From: Candidatus Intricatilinea gracilis
GTDB lineage: Bacteria > Pseudomonadota > Gammaproteobacteria > Burkholderiales > Burkholderiaceae_C
NCBI GenBank assembly: GCA_016702605.1
Contig: JADJDQ010000001.1
Coordinates: forward strand, 372,001-436,000
Length of the DNA: 64,000 nt
Reading direction: 5' to 3'
Part shown: positions 7,720-16,746 of the stretch, in pieces
Layout: every line of letters begins with the position of its first letter
Position numbering within the stretch: position 1 is the stretch's first letter
Notes under the pieces: generated by a model
Database searches by the model: none
What the model was told of the DNA's origin: nothing
The model's input: the letters and a program-made list of their open reading frames with translations, nothing else
Program-made: the position numbers and the translations under genes

Positions 7720-10700
7720 TTGCCCGACGCCCTTCTTGCCCCGATCGAAGCCGCCATCGCCGCGCTGCAGGCCCAGCGCAGCTTGCTGGGTGACGCAGCC
7801 GTGGACGCCGCCGTGGCCGCGTTGCAGGAAAAACTCGATCGCCTGACACGGGCCGCCAATCCGGACGCGCCTCAAATTCTTTCCCAGCCAGGGCCTCCTG
7901 CTGCCGCTGCCGCTGCCGCTGCCGCTGCCGCTGCCTCGCCCTCGCCCTCGCCCTCGCCCTCGCCCTCGCCTTCCCCTGCGCATTCGGCTGCGGCAGCAGC
8001 TGCGCTGACACCGATGCCGGGCGAGCCGGGCCAGCTGCGCCATGTGTCGGTGTTGTTCACCGACGTGGTGGGCTCGACCACACTCAGCCATCACCTGGAC
8101 GCCGAAGACGTCACCGCCGTGATCGACGGCGCGCTGGGCCGCTTCACCACCATCGTGCAGGCACATGGCGGCAAGGTGCTGCAGTACGCGGGTGACAGCG
8201 TGCTGGCCGTGTTCGGCGCCAACCAGGCGCACGAAGACGACGCCGAACGTGCCGTGCTGGCCGGCCTGGCCATCGTGGCCGAAGGGCTTGTGCAGGGTGA
8301 ACTGGTGCTGGCACGCCACGGCCGCACCGGTTTTGGTGTGCGGGTGGGCATCAACAGCGGGCCGGTGCTGATCGGCGGCGGCCTCGAAGGTGCCAACAGC
8401 GTGCGCGGCATGACGGTCAACATCGCGGCCCGCATGGAGCAGACCGCGCCCCCTGGCACGCTGCGTATCAGCCAGGAGACCTACCGAGAGGTGCGCGGGC
8501 GCTTCGACCTTATCGAACAGCCGCCACTCAGCGTGAAGGGCCGCGACGAGGCCATGGTCACCTACCTCGTGCAAGGTGTGCGCGACACGGCCGACCGCGG
8601 CGCCACGCGCGGTGTGGACGGTGTCGCCACCCGTCTGGTCGGGCGCGCCGCCGAGATGGCCGAGCTGCAGGCCGTGTGTCGCGCCGCGCTGCAGCAGGCC
8701 ACGCCGTTACGCGTGGTGCAGGTGGTCGGCGAGGCGGGGCTGGGCAAATCGCGCCTGGTCGGTGACTTGCGGCGCTGGTGGTCGGCCCACACGCCAGATG
8801 GCGCCTGGCTGCAGGCGCAAGCCAGCGAACAACGCATCAACCAGCCCTACGGCTTGCTGCGTGGCCTGCTCACCAGCCGCAGTGATCTGCTCGACAGCGA
8901 CCCGGCCGACGTGGCGCGCCACAAGTGGCTGACCAGCACCACACCGCTGCTGGGCAGCGAGGCGGCAGCCGCCGTGCTGGGTCATCTGCTCGGCCTGGAC
9001 TTTGCCGGTCACGACGAATTGCGCGGCCTGCTGACCGAGGCGCGCCAGTTGCGCGACCGCGCCTTCTTCCACGCCAGCCAGCTGTTGCGCGCCTGGGCCG
9101 CGCCCGGCCGGGGGCTGGTGCTGCTGCTCGACGATGTGCACTGGGCCGACGACGGCACGCTCGATTTCATCGACCACCTGCGCACGAGCCACGCCGACCT
9201 GCCGGCGCTGCTGCTGCTCGCCACCCGGCCCAGCCTGGGTGAACGTCACCCGGCATGGTTCAACCGGGCAGCGCTTGTGCGGCCCGACACCAATGGTGCG
9301 GCGCCGATGACCGATGCGCCGGTTGCTTTGCCCGTCCACATCGAGCTTGTGCCACTGGACGGATGCAAGTCCGCCGAGCTGGTCGGTGAACTGCTCGGCC
9401 GGCTGCAACCGCTGCCCCACGGGCTGGTCGACCTGATCGTCGAACGTGGTGAGGGCAACCCCTTCCACATGGAAGAACTGGTCAACCTGATGGTCGACCA
9501 GGGCGTGATCGTCACGACGGCCGGGCCACTCGGCCTGGACAAGGTCGACCAGCTGCCAGGCGTCGCCGCAGCAGGCGGCATCTGGCGCTTTCATCCCGAA
9601 AGGCTCAAGACACTCACGGTGCCACCGACGCTGGTGGGTGTGCTGCAGGCGCGCCTGGACGCCTTGCCCAGCGACGAACGCCGCACGGCGCAGCTGGCGT
9701 CGGTTGTCGGCATGCGTTTCTGGGACGCCAGCCTGGCGGCACTGGGCGCGCCAGAACTCACCTCGCTGCAAGGCCTGCTGGGGCGCGAACTCGCTGCCGA
9801 ACAGCTGCCGGGCAGCCTGGCGGGGCTGCGCGAGTTCATCTTCAAGCATCAGAGCCTGCGTCAGGTGGCGTACGACAGCGTGCTCAAACGCGTCAAACGC
9901 GAACTGCACGCCCGGGTGGCGCACTGGCTGGTGAGCCTGCCAGGCGCACCGCCACTCGAACTGGTGGCCGAACACTTCGAACGCGGCGGCGACCCACACC
10001 GTGCCCTCGACTACTGGCAACGCGCCGCCGAAGCCGCCGCTCGCAGTTATGCCAACGCCCAGGCCCTGGCCCACGCCGACCGTGCCCTGGCGCTGACCAG
10101 CGCAGGCGACCTGCCGCGCCGCTACACCCTGACGCTGCTGCGTTACCGCGTGTTCGAACTCCTGCCCGACCGCGAACAACGCGCCAGCGGCCTGGCCGCC
10201 CTGCAGACCATCGCCGACGACGCCGGCAACGCCGCCTGGCAGGCTGAGTGTCGGGTGCTGCGATCTCGCTACTGTTTCGACGCAGGCGACGACCTGGACG
10301 CACTGGAACATGCACGTGCGGCGGTGGACCTGATGCCCGACAGCACGACGGCTCAGGCGGCCGAGGCGCAGGCCAGTCTGGCCAGATGTCTGCTGCGGCT
10401 GGGACGACGCGCCGAGTTTCTCGACGCGTCGATGCTGGCCCTCGGGCTGGCACGGGCGGTCGGTGACCGTCGGGTCGAAGGCATGGTGCTCAACGAGCTG
10501 GGCATGCAGGCCGACGACGACGGTGACTACGGCCTTGCCGTGGAACGCTACGGTGACGCACTTGTGCTGCACCGGGCCATCGGCAACCGCAACAGCGAAG
10601 GTGGCACGCTCAACAACCTCGGCTACGCCGCCATGTCGCTCGGTGACTACGAGACCGCCATCACGACGTTTGCCGAGGCTCGAGGCTTGTTCGCCAGCGT

Positions 10701-11298
10701 CGGCAATCGTCAAAACGAAGCGGTCACCTGGATCAACGCCGGCATGGCCGAGTTCAACCTGGGCAGGCCGCAGGTCGCACTGGACGCAAGTACACAGGCA
10801 CTGCCCATGCTGCGGGCCGCCGGTGCTCGCTGGCTCGAAGCTGCCGCCTTGCGCCTGCAAGGACAGGCTGAGCTGGCGCTCGGCCTTGTCGAGTCCGCCG
10901 ACTGTCATCTGCGCGCTTCGCGCGACCAGTTCGACCAGCTCGGCATGTCCCAGTTTGCGCTGGAGCCATCCGCCGCACTGGCACTGGCAGCGCTGTTGCG
11001 CGGGGACACGGTGGCGGCGCTACGCGAGGTGGAGTCCATTCTTGCCGCCCAGGCCAGCGGCGTGAGCCTGGACGGCACCGAAGAACCCATGCGGGTGGCG
11101 CTGGTGTGCCACCAGGTGCTGGCGGCTAGTGGTGATCCTCGGTCGATAACGGTGCTCGGCCAGGCCTGCGCGTCGCTGATGGAACGAGCTGCCCGGATCA
11201 GCGACGAGCGGCGACGACTGAGTTTTTTGGAACGAGTGCCCTGCCATCGGCAGATCGTGCAGGCCTGGTCGGCCGCTGAACGAGTTGCCCCGAAATGA
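7720..11298 (+). CDS. class III nucleotide cyclase - STAND/AAA ATPase - TPR fusion protein
   Basis: About 1192 residues from the TTG at 7720 (a GTG or ATG-type start at 7660 is also open and adds 20 residues). A short helix is followed by an Ala-rich then Ser-Pro-rich linker (residues about 58-90). The cyclase domain has metal-binding Asp115 (FTDVVGST) and Asp159 (AGDSVLAVFG) and transition-state Asn234 and Arg238 (VNIAAR). The purine-selecting positions hold Gln155 and Met231 in place of the usual Lys and Asp, so the nucleotide made is uncertain. Next comes a STAND-type ATPase with Walker A GEAGLGKS (337-344) and Walker B LLLDDVHW (near 471). The last 500 residues are helical TPR-like repeats. 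Two cNMP-binding protein genes follow. Confidence 0.85.
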   Translation: MPDALLAPIEAAIAALQAQRSLLGDAAVDAAVAALQEKLDRLTRAANPDAPQILSQPGPPAAAAAAAAAAAASPSPSPSPSPSPSPAHSAAAAAALTPMPGEPGQLRHVSVLFTDVVGSTTLSHHLDAEDVTAVIDGALGRFTTIVQAHGGKVLQYAGDSVLAVFGANQAHEDDAERAVLAGLAIVAEGLVQGELVLARHGRTGFGVRVGINSGPVLIGGGLEGANSVRGMTVNIAARMEQTAPPGTLRISQETYREVRGRFDLIEQPPLSVKGRDEAMVTYLVQGVRDTADRGATRGVDGVATRLVGRAAEMAELQAVCRAALQQATPLRVVQVVGEAGLGKSRLVGDLRRWWSAHTPDGAWLQAQASEQRINQPYGLLRGLLTSRSDLLDSDPADVARHKWLTSTTPLLGSEAAAAVLGHLLGLDFAGHDELRGLLTEARQLRDRAFFHASQLLRAWAAPGRGLVLLLDDVHWADDGTLDFIDHLRTSHADLPALLLLATRPSLGERHPAWFNRAALVRPDTNGAAPMTDAPVALPVHIELVPLDGCKSAELVGELLGRLQPLPHGLVDLIVERGEGNPFHMEELVNLMVDQGVIVTTAGPLGLDKVDQLPGVAAAGGIWRFHPERLKTLTVPPTLVGVLQARLDALPSDERRTAQLASVVGMRFWDASLAALGAPELTSLQGLLGRELAAEQLPGSLAGLREFIFKHQSLRQVAYDSVLKRVKRELHARVAHWLVSLPGAPPLELVAEHFERGGDPHRALDYWQRAAEAAARSYANAQALAHADRALALTSAGDLPRRYTLTLLRYRVFELLPDREQRASGLAALQTIADDAGNAAWQAECRVLRSRYCFDAGDDLDALEHARAAVDLMPDSTTAQAAEAQASLARCLLRLGRRAEFLDASMLALGLARAVGDRRVEGMVLNELGMQADDDGDYGLAVERYGDALVLHRAIGNRNSEGGTLNNLGYAAMSLGDYETAITTFAEARGLFASVGNRQNEAVTWINAGMAEFNLGRPQVALDASTQALPMLRAAGARWLEAAALRLQGQAELALGLVESADCHLRASRDQFDQLGMSQFALEPSAALALAALLRGDTVAALREVESILAAQASGVSLDGTEEPMRVALVCHQVLAASGDPRSITVLGQACASLMERAARISDERRRLSFLERVPCHRQIVQAWSAAERVAPK
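7900..7971 (+). repeat. in-frame hexanucleotide repeats in the cyclase gene linker
   Basis: Six copies of GCTGCC (7900-7935) are followed by five copies of TCGCCC (7936-7965) and one variant TCGCCT. In the cyclase reading frame they encode Ala-Ala and Ser-Pro units. Because the unit is six bases, gain or loss of copies would change linker length without shifting the frame. Confidence 0.95.
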
Positions 11299-11459
11299 AG
11301 ATCCGGCACCGAAGACCGCGTGACCAGGGGTCGCCTGCGAGCACTGGGATGGGTTGTTTCCTGGGTCTTGGCCGTTCGTGCCGGTGCAAACTGGTTTGAC
11401 CATCCCCTATATTGACCGGTGCCACTCCGGGCCAGTATCACAAGCACCCTCGATCCCGC

Positions 11460-12038
11460 ATGTCGACCTTGCCGCCACCTGCCTCTGCACCGCGCCAGCA
11501 ACCCTTGCTGGACTCACCAATCATCGCCAGACAAGCAGCGGACCTGTTGCGTACACCACAAGCGATACGCCAGCTCGACGCCGCCGAATCGGCCGCCGTG
11601 GTGGCACAGATGCAGCTGGTCTACTTTCCAGCCGGCAGTGTGCTGCTGCGTGAGGGTGACGACCACCACTCGAACTACATGCTGCTGATCCTGGAAGGCT
11701 GGGTGTCGGTCGACACCGGTGCGGCCGACGGATCGGACGTGGTGGAGGTGGCCGCCCTGGGGCCGGGCAGCATCATCGGCGAGATGGCCTTGCTCGACGG
11801 TGCGCCGCGCTCTGCTACCTGTGTCGCCACGTCGGCGGTTCAGGCGGCCGGCTTGTCACGCATCGGGCTGGAGCGGCTGATCGACGACCACCCCAAGGTC
11901 GCCGCCAAGTTGATGATGGCGCTGGCCACACGTATTTCGGACCGGCTGCGCAGCCTGGGCAAACAGCTGCAGATGTACGCCCAGATCACCGCCACCATGC
12001 AGCAGGACCTGGACAACTTGCGCAAGTTGACCCGGTGA
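11460..12038 (+). CDS. stand-alone cyclic-nucleotide-binding protein
   Basis: A 192-residue protein consisting of a Crp-type beta-barrel cNMP-binding domain. The phosphate-binding cassette reads GEMALLDGAPRSAT, with Glu108 and Arg117, which contact the ribose and the cyclic phosphate in this family. After the C-helix the protein ends in a helix (MYAQITATMQQDL), and there is no helix-turn-helix. It therefore cannot act like Crp and is more likely a partner or adaptor protein. The ATG at 11460 is preferred over an upstream in-frame start at 11412. It lies 161 bases downstream of the cyclase fusion gene on the same strand. Confidence 0.85.
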   Translation: MSTLPPPASAPRQQPLLDSPIIARQAADLLRTPQAIRQLDAAESAAVVAQMQLVYFPAGSVLLREGDDHHSNYMLLILEGWVSVDTGAADGSDVVEVAALGPGSIIGEMALLDGAPRSATCVATSAVQAAGLSRIGLERLIDDHPKVAAKLMMALATRISDRLRSLGKQLQMYAQITATMQQDLDNLRKLTR

Positions 12039-12062
12039 AAGGTCAGTGAGGGGTCGCCCTGT

Positions 12063-12512
12063 TCAGTTGGATATCTTCGGATCGATCAAGCCGAAATCGA
12101 AGGTTGGCGGGGTGGTGGCATTGTCGCGGCGTTGCACCAGCACGAAAAACTCCCAGGTGGCGGTACCGCCGTCGGAATCCTTGACCTTGAGTGACTTGTC
12201 CTTGTAGTTCACGACAAAATCGGTAAACAACGGGCGACGTTCGCCGCCACTGGTTTGCAGGCAGGCAATACCGACCGGAAAGATATCGTAGTTGCCGCTC
12301 GCCGCTACCGCTGTGAAGATGATATCGACCTTCTTGTCGGTATCCACCGAGAGCTGGTCACCTTTCAGATGAACACCCGGGCCCTCGGCCACCACCTTCA
12401 TGTCCACGTCACTGCCGATGATCATCGGGAATAGCGGTATGCCATTTTCCAGATCACCGTTCTTGTAGGGTTTGAAGTTCTTGACGACAAATTTTATCTT
12501 TGCGCTCGACAT
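12063..12512 (-). CDS. hypothetical protein, predicted beta-rich
   Basis: A 149-residue protein that I do not recognise. It has no signal peptide or membrane segment. Alternating hydrophobic and polar residues (KIKFVVKNFKPY, DIIFTAVAAS, WEFFVLVQRR) suggest a beta-sandwich, perhaps with an intermolecular binding role. It ends 24 bases from the convergent end of the first cNMP-binding gene and lies between the two cNMP-binding genes, on the opposite strand. Third-codon GC is a little lower than in its neighbours, so a separate origin is possible. Confidence 0.7.
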   Translation of the reverse strand: MSSAKIKFVVKNFKPYKNGDLENGIPLFPMIIGSDVDMKVVAEGPGVHLKGDQLSVDTDKKVDIIFTAVAASGNYDIFPVGIACLQTSGGERRPLFTDFVVNYKDKSLKVKDSDGGTATWEFFVLVQRRDNATTPPTFDFGLIDPKISN

Positions 12513-12804
12513 GACAGATTCCGGATGTCGGGATTCGCTTGAACCCGATTGTTATTGAAGTGCAGGACACCATGTGAGTGGTGATCGGCGCCACGCTGGT
12601 TGGCGCATCGGTCACGGCGTCCGACCGTGCGACAGGCAATGCGCAGTCTGCCGCGCCGAAGCTGGAAAATACGGGACAAAATTTGCAAACGAATGCCTCA
12701 GATGTCAAGAATTTGCAACTTGAGCTCGAGATCCGTTTCCAGCCGCTAACCTGACGGCAGGCGCGCCCGCACCCTGGGCGGCGCCTCAACCTAAAGTGCA
12801 GACC

Positions 12805-13311
12805 ATGTCCCAATCTCGCGTCGAACTGCTGCAATGTATGCCTGTCTTTCACGGTCTTCGTGAGGACACGCTGCGTGTCTTGCTGGCAGCCTCCAATATC
12901 GCCACGGTGCCCGCCGGCGATTATTTCTTTCGTCAAGGAGACGACGCACTCTACATGTATGTGCTCGAAAGCGGCGAGGTCAGCATCGAGAAATCATGGC
13001 AGGACCGCGAACTCGATCTCGGCAAACTCGGCCCGGGGGATTGTTTCGGTGAAATGGCGCTGATCGAGTTGTCGTCGCGCAGCGCGTCGATTGCAGCCGT
13101 CAGCGACTGCACCGCGATCGAGATTTCGGCGGTGCACCTGCAAAGTGTGCACGACTTCGACATCGAACAGTTCATCGTCATCCATTCGAATATTGCGCGC
13201 GAATTGTGCCGGCGCCTGCGGATGGCCGACGAGAACCGCCTGCGGGCGGTTCCGGCACGCGCGGACTTCACCGATTCACAGCTGTCGTGGCCGCAGATCC
13301 TGGCGCTCTGA
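12805..13311 (+). CDS. second stand-alone cyclic-nucleotide-binding protein
   Basis: A 168-residue protein with one Crp-type cNMP-binding domain. The phosphate-binding cassette is GEMALIELSSRSAS with Glu83 and Arg92. As in the protein at 11460 there is no DNA-binding domain; the C-terminus after the C-helix is short and ends in SWPQILAL. A GTG at 12796 is in frame, but the ATG at 12805 is the likelier start. With the cyclase fusion at 7720 and the first cNMP-binding gene it forms a small cyclic-nucleotide signalling locus. Which ligand it binds cannot be decided from sequence. Confidence 0.82.
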   Translation: MSQSRVELLQCMPVFHGLREDTLRVLLAASNIATVPAGDYFFRQGDDALYMYVLESGEVSIEKSWQDRELDLGKLGPGDCFGEMALIELSSRSASIAAVSDCTAIEISAVHLQSVHDFDIEQFIVIHSNIARELCRRLRMADENRLRAVPARADFTDSQLSWPQILAL

Positions 13312-13568
13312 GCCCTCGCACCCACCGGGGCGTCGCTTCGTAGGCGCGGCTGCGTCGACGCGGCGTCGGCGGCGCCACATCGCGGGCGCCGCTTGCAAGC
13401 CTCGCTCCGCAGGCTTCGCGGCGGCAAGATATCCCTGCGCCGGCGGTGTTAACCCCGCTTCAGCAAAACTGCACAAAGCGCCAACATAGACCGGCGCCGA
13501 CTCCACGTGACGCCGTCCGTGCCGGGCGGCCACTCCTGCGGCCCTTCAACGACCTGACCGGAGACACC

Positions 13569-14231
13569 ATGACCCACAACTTCCGACTCGCCACCATCGG
13601 CACCACGCTGCTGGCCACTGCCCTGCTGTCGGCGTGTGCACCGGCGCCCATGGTGCCGGCCAATCCGATGAGTTTCTTCATCACCAGCGCCAACCCGGGC
13701 AAGGGCGCCGACTTTGGTGGGCTGGCAGGTGCCGACCAGCACTGCAAGGCCTTGGCCAGCAGCGTCGGTGCCGGCAGCAAGACCTGGCGCGCCTACCTCA
13801 GCACCACCGGTGCGGGCGGCGTCAACGCACGCGACCGCATCGGCGCCGGCCCGTGGGTCAACGCCAAGGGAGTGGTGGTAGCCAAGAACGTCGACGAACT
13901 GCACGGCGAGAACGGCTTGTCCAAGCAGAACTCGGTGACCGAAAAAGGCGAGGTGATCAGCGGCCGCGGTGACACCGTGAACATGCACGACATCCTCACT
14001 GGATCGACGCCCGATGGGCGCGCCGCCAACGGCAGCACCGACACCACGTGCAAGAACTGGACGAGTGGTGGCGACGGCTCGGCCCTGGTCGGCCATCACG
14101 ACCGCATCGGCCTGAAGGACGACGCACCGAGCAAGTCCTGGAACTCGTCGCACGGCACCCGCGGCTGCGGCATGGACGCCCTCAAGGCCACCGGCGGCGC
14201 CGGTTTGTTGTACTGCGTCGCGGCCAACTGA
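13569..14231 (+). CDS. lipoprotein, secreted lectin-like fold, unknown function
   Basis: A 220-residue protein with a lipoprotein signal: positive N-terminus, hydrophobic core and lipobox LSAC with Cys23. The mature part has repeated Gly/Asn/Asp-rich segments and the sequence LAGADQHCKALASS followed by paired cysteines (CKNW, RGCGM, LYCVAAN). This resembles the collagenase NC10/endostatin-like or C-type-lectin-like fold of bacterial surface proteins, but the match is by general pattern only. GGAG lies just before the ATG at 13569. It is transcribed alone. Confidence 0.75.
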   Translation: MTHNFRLATIGTTLLATALLSACAPAPMVPANPMSFFITSANPGKGADFGGLAGADQHCKALASSVGAGSKTWRAYLSTTGAGGVNARDRIGAGPWVNAKGVVVAKNVDELHGENGLSKQNSVTEKGEVISGRGDTVNMHDILTGSTPDGRAANGSTDTTCKNWTSGGDGSALVGHHDRIGLKDDAPSKSWNSSHGTRGCGMDALKATGGAGLLYCVAAN

Positions 14232-14295
14232 GCGAGCACGACGTGCGCGCGGCGCCAGGCGGCGCGCGCGTCGTCGTGACGTCGCGTCGCCGTGT

Positions 14296-14637
14296 CTACT
14301 TGACCGCGGCCAGCATGTGATCCAGGCCGGCCGCCACTTCTTCGTCAGTCAGCTTGGGGTTGCCGGCGCGCGGCGGCATGGCGCCCTTGCCGGTGATGGC
14401 CGACTTCAGCAAGGCATCGCGGCCCAGGGCCACACGGGGTGCCCAGGCGGCCTTGTCGCCGTGTTTGGGCGAGTTTGCCAAGCCCGGCACGTGGCACATG
14501 GCGCAGTTCTGGTTGAACACGGTGAGGCCATCGGCAGCGGCACGGGCCGGTGCGGCGGCCAGCACCAGCAGCGCGGCCAGGCTGGACACGAGAACGAGGC
14601 GGGGCGCGACAGCGGCGACTGAGCGGGTCTTGAACAT
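14296..14637 (-). CDS. small periplasmic c-type cytochrome (c5/c555-like)
   Basis: A 113-residue preprotein with a clear Sec signal ending APARA near residue 34. The haem-binding motif is CAMCH at residues 45-49 and the likely sixth ligand is Met87 in GKGAMPPRAG, giving an 80-residue mature class I cytochrome of the c5 type. A strong ribosome site (AGGAAG) precedes the ATG at 14637, which settles the start. Such proteins carry electrons in the periplasm between respiratory complexes; the partner is not shown by context. Confidence 0.88.
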   Translation of the reverse strand: MFKTRSVAAVAPRLVLVSSLAALLVLAAAPARAAADGLTVFNQNCAMCHVPGLANSPKHGDKAAWAPRVALGRDALLKSAITGKGAMPPRAGNPKLTDEEVAAGLDHMLAAVK

Positions 14638-14868
14638 GTTGCTTCCTGACGGGCCACTGTTCAGGCGGCCCCAATGAGGTATCGAAGGGTGAGGAGGTTG
14701 GCGCAGGGCCCTTGGCGTCACGACTCCTCGCCGCAGTGGCCTGCCGGGCCCGCGTTTGCAACGCCCGTGCCTGCTCGACATCAAGCCTCGCACGCCGCCG
14801 AACCCGCCCGGCCCTGCTGGCAATCCCTTAAACCAGCGTCACGCAACGATCCAGCCTGACACACCCGT

Positions 14869-14905
14869 GGCACAACCCACCTGCCGCGGCCAGGTGGGTT
14901 GTGCC
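14869..14905 (+). terminator. strong 15-bp hairpin between cytochrome and YkvA-like genes
   Basis: A perfect 15-bp inverted repeat (14869-14883 with 14891-14905) with a 7-base loop. It has no T-tract on either side, so a classical intrinsic terminator is not certain. It lies 37 bases upstream of the YkvA-like gene start and could also shape its leader. Confidence 0.5.
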
Positions 14906-14941
14906 GCGCCGCAGGCAAGCACATCGGGTTAGGCTTGCGGC

Positions 14942-15337
14942 ATGAAACCACTCTCACGCATGGTCGCCGTGGCGTTCGGGCGCTACGGTCCGGCGGCACT
15001 GGCGACGCGTTTGCTCGCGCTGTGGAAACTGCTGCGCCACCCGGCCACACCCTGGCCGGCCAAGGCCGTGGCGGCGCTGGTGCTGGTGTACGTGGCCAGC
15101 CCGATCGACCTGATCCCGGATGTCATCCCGGTGATTGGTTTGCTCGACGACCTCGTGCTGGTGCCGATGGGTGTGGCGCTGGCCATCCGCCTCACGCCTG
15201 CGCCGCTGTGGCAACACTGCCTGAGCGAGGCCCACGCCAGCACCGAGAAACTGCCACGCTGGTTCTGGGCCGGTGCCGCCGTCGTGGTGACCTGGCTGCT
15301 GCTGATCGGCTTGTTCGTGTGGTGGCTGATCGGCTAG
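14942..15337 (+). CDS. YkvA-like membrane protein (DUF1232)
   Basis: A 131-residue membrane protein with the DUF1232 signature YVASPIDLIPDVIPVIGLLD in its first hydrophobic region. A second hydrophobic segment follows at about residues 107-130. Function is unknown for the family. The ATG at 14942 follows a large inverted repeat, and no gene on the same strand is close enough to suggest an operon. Confidence 0.85.
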   Translation: MKPLSRMVAVAFGRYGPAALATRLLALWKLLRHPATPWPAKAVAALVLVYVASPIDLIPDVIPVIGLLDDLVLVPMGVALAIRLTPAPLWQHCLSEAHASTEKLPRWFWAGAAVVVTWLLLIGLFVWWLIG

Positions 15338-15592
15338 TTTCAGCCGGCGTCGTGTCGAAGCCGCCCATCCAGCTTCGGTGTGCCGACACCAACCGCAGGA
15401 ATGTCCCCCGTGGGATGTCTCACCCCCGACACCACCGCCGACACGAGCTCACGCTCACCCGGCTGACTCCGGGTCGGGGCATCGCCACCAACCAGCTCGC
15501 TGCCCTGGCCGCCACGCCCCGCTCGAGGTTCCCGCCGAGAATGCGCCGGTGCACGCCAGTGCACATGACGTGAACAACAGGGCAAGGCATCC

Positions 15593-16615
15593 ATGGCAGA
15601 CAAGACAGTGCTGGTCTCGGGCGGCAGCGGATACATCGCGGGGTTTCTGATCCGCCAACTCGTGTTGCAGGGCTGGACGGTGCACACCACCGTGCGTGAC
15701 CTGGCGCGCGAACCGGCGGTGCGCCAGTTGCTGGCGGTGGACAACAGCCGGCTCAGATTCTTCGCCGCCGACCTGACCGCCGACGCCGGCTGGGACCAGG
15801 CCATGGCGGGCTGCAGCCGCGTCGCCCACGTCGCCTCACCACTGCCCGCGGGTGTGCCCCAGTCGGCCGACGACCTGGTGGTGCCGGCCCGCGACGGCGC
15901 CCTGCGCGCCCTGCGTGCGGCCAAGGCGGCGGGGGTGAAACGCTTCGTCATGACCTCGTCGGTGGCGGCCATTGCCTACGGCCGCGGCCGCGGCGTGCAC
16001 CACTTCACCGAGGCCGACTGGACGCAACTCGACCAGCCCGGCCTGACGCCCTACATCCAGAGCAAGACCATCGCCGAACGCGCCGCGCGCGACTGGATGG
16101 CCACCGAAGGCGCCGGCATGGAGTACTGCAGCATCAACCCGTCGGTCGTGCTCGGCCCGGTCTGGAGCCGCGACTACTCGGCCTCGGTCGTCATCATCAA
16201 GAAGCTGCTCGACGGCAGTCTGGGCGCCTGCCCCGACATCGGTTTTGGTGTGGTCGACGTCCGCGACGTGGCCGACCTGCACGTGCGCGCCCTCATGTCA
16301 CCCGCCAGCATGGCCGGGCAACGTTTCATCGCCAACGACCGTTTCATGAAACTGCGCGACATCGCCGACGTGTTGCGCGCCGGGCTCGGCCCGCAAGCCA
16401 GCAAGGTCACGACCCGCAACGTGCCCGACTGGCTGGTGCGCCTGGCCGCCCGGTTCAACCCGCTCGCCCGCGCCGTGGTGGGTGAACTGGGCTCGGTGCG
16501 CCACCAGAGCGCCATCCACGCCCAGTCGGTGCTCGGCTGGACGGCCCGGCCGGCCGAACAAAGCATCGTCGACACGGCCCGCAGCCTGATCGACCTGGGC
16601 ATCGTGAAGGTCTGA
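15593..16615 (+). CDS. NAD(P)-dependent epimerase/dehydratase-like reductase (DFR-type extended SDR)
   Basis: A 340-residue extended short-chain dehydrogenase. The dinucleotide-binding motif GGSGYIAG is at residues 10-17 and the catalytic pair is Tyr154-x3-Lys158 in TPYIQSK, with a Ser in MTSSVAAI upstream. The overall pattern (NPSVVLGPVWSRDYS) matches dihydroflavonol-4-reductase-like enzymes, which reduce aldehydes or ketones on small molecules. The substrate is unknown. The gene stands alone, with a moderate ribosome site before the ATG. Confidence 0.82.
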   Translation: MADKTVLVSGGSGYIAGFLIRQLVLQGWTVHTTVRDLAREPAVRQLLAVDNSRLRFFAADLTADAGWDQAMAGCSRVAHVASPLPAGVPQSADDLVVPARDGALRALRAAKAAGVKRFVMTSSVAAIAYGRGRGVHHFTEADWTQLDQPGLTPYIQSKTIAERAARDWMATEGAGMEYCSINPSVVLGPVWSRDYSASVVIIKKLLDGSLGACPDIGFGVVDVRDVADLHVRALMSPASMAGQRFIANDRFMKLRDIADVLRAGLGPQASKVTTRNVPDWLVRLAARFNPLARAVVGELGSVRHQSAIHAQSVLGWTARPAEQSIVDTARSLIDLGIVKV

Positions 16616-16746
16616 GCGGCCACCGACCGGCCGACACCCGGCAGGGCGCAGCGCCACGATGACATCGAAGCACCTGCGTCACGGGCCCCGCCCGGCGCGC
16701 CGCGGAGCAACGCTGCCCGCAGCTGCGCCTGCCGGCTGCAGGCGCT

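Noticed and set aside
8707..10908. 733-codon minus-strand open frame inside the cyclase fusion gene
   Set aside because: No domain or start signal is visible. It mirrors the coding frame of the cyclase-ATPase protein.
11395..11413. promoter with TTGACC and TATATT before the first cNMP-binding gene
   Set aside because: The two hexamers are only about 7 bases apart, too close for a sigma-70 promoter.
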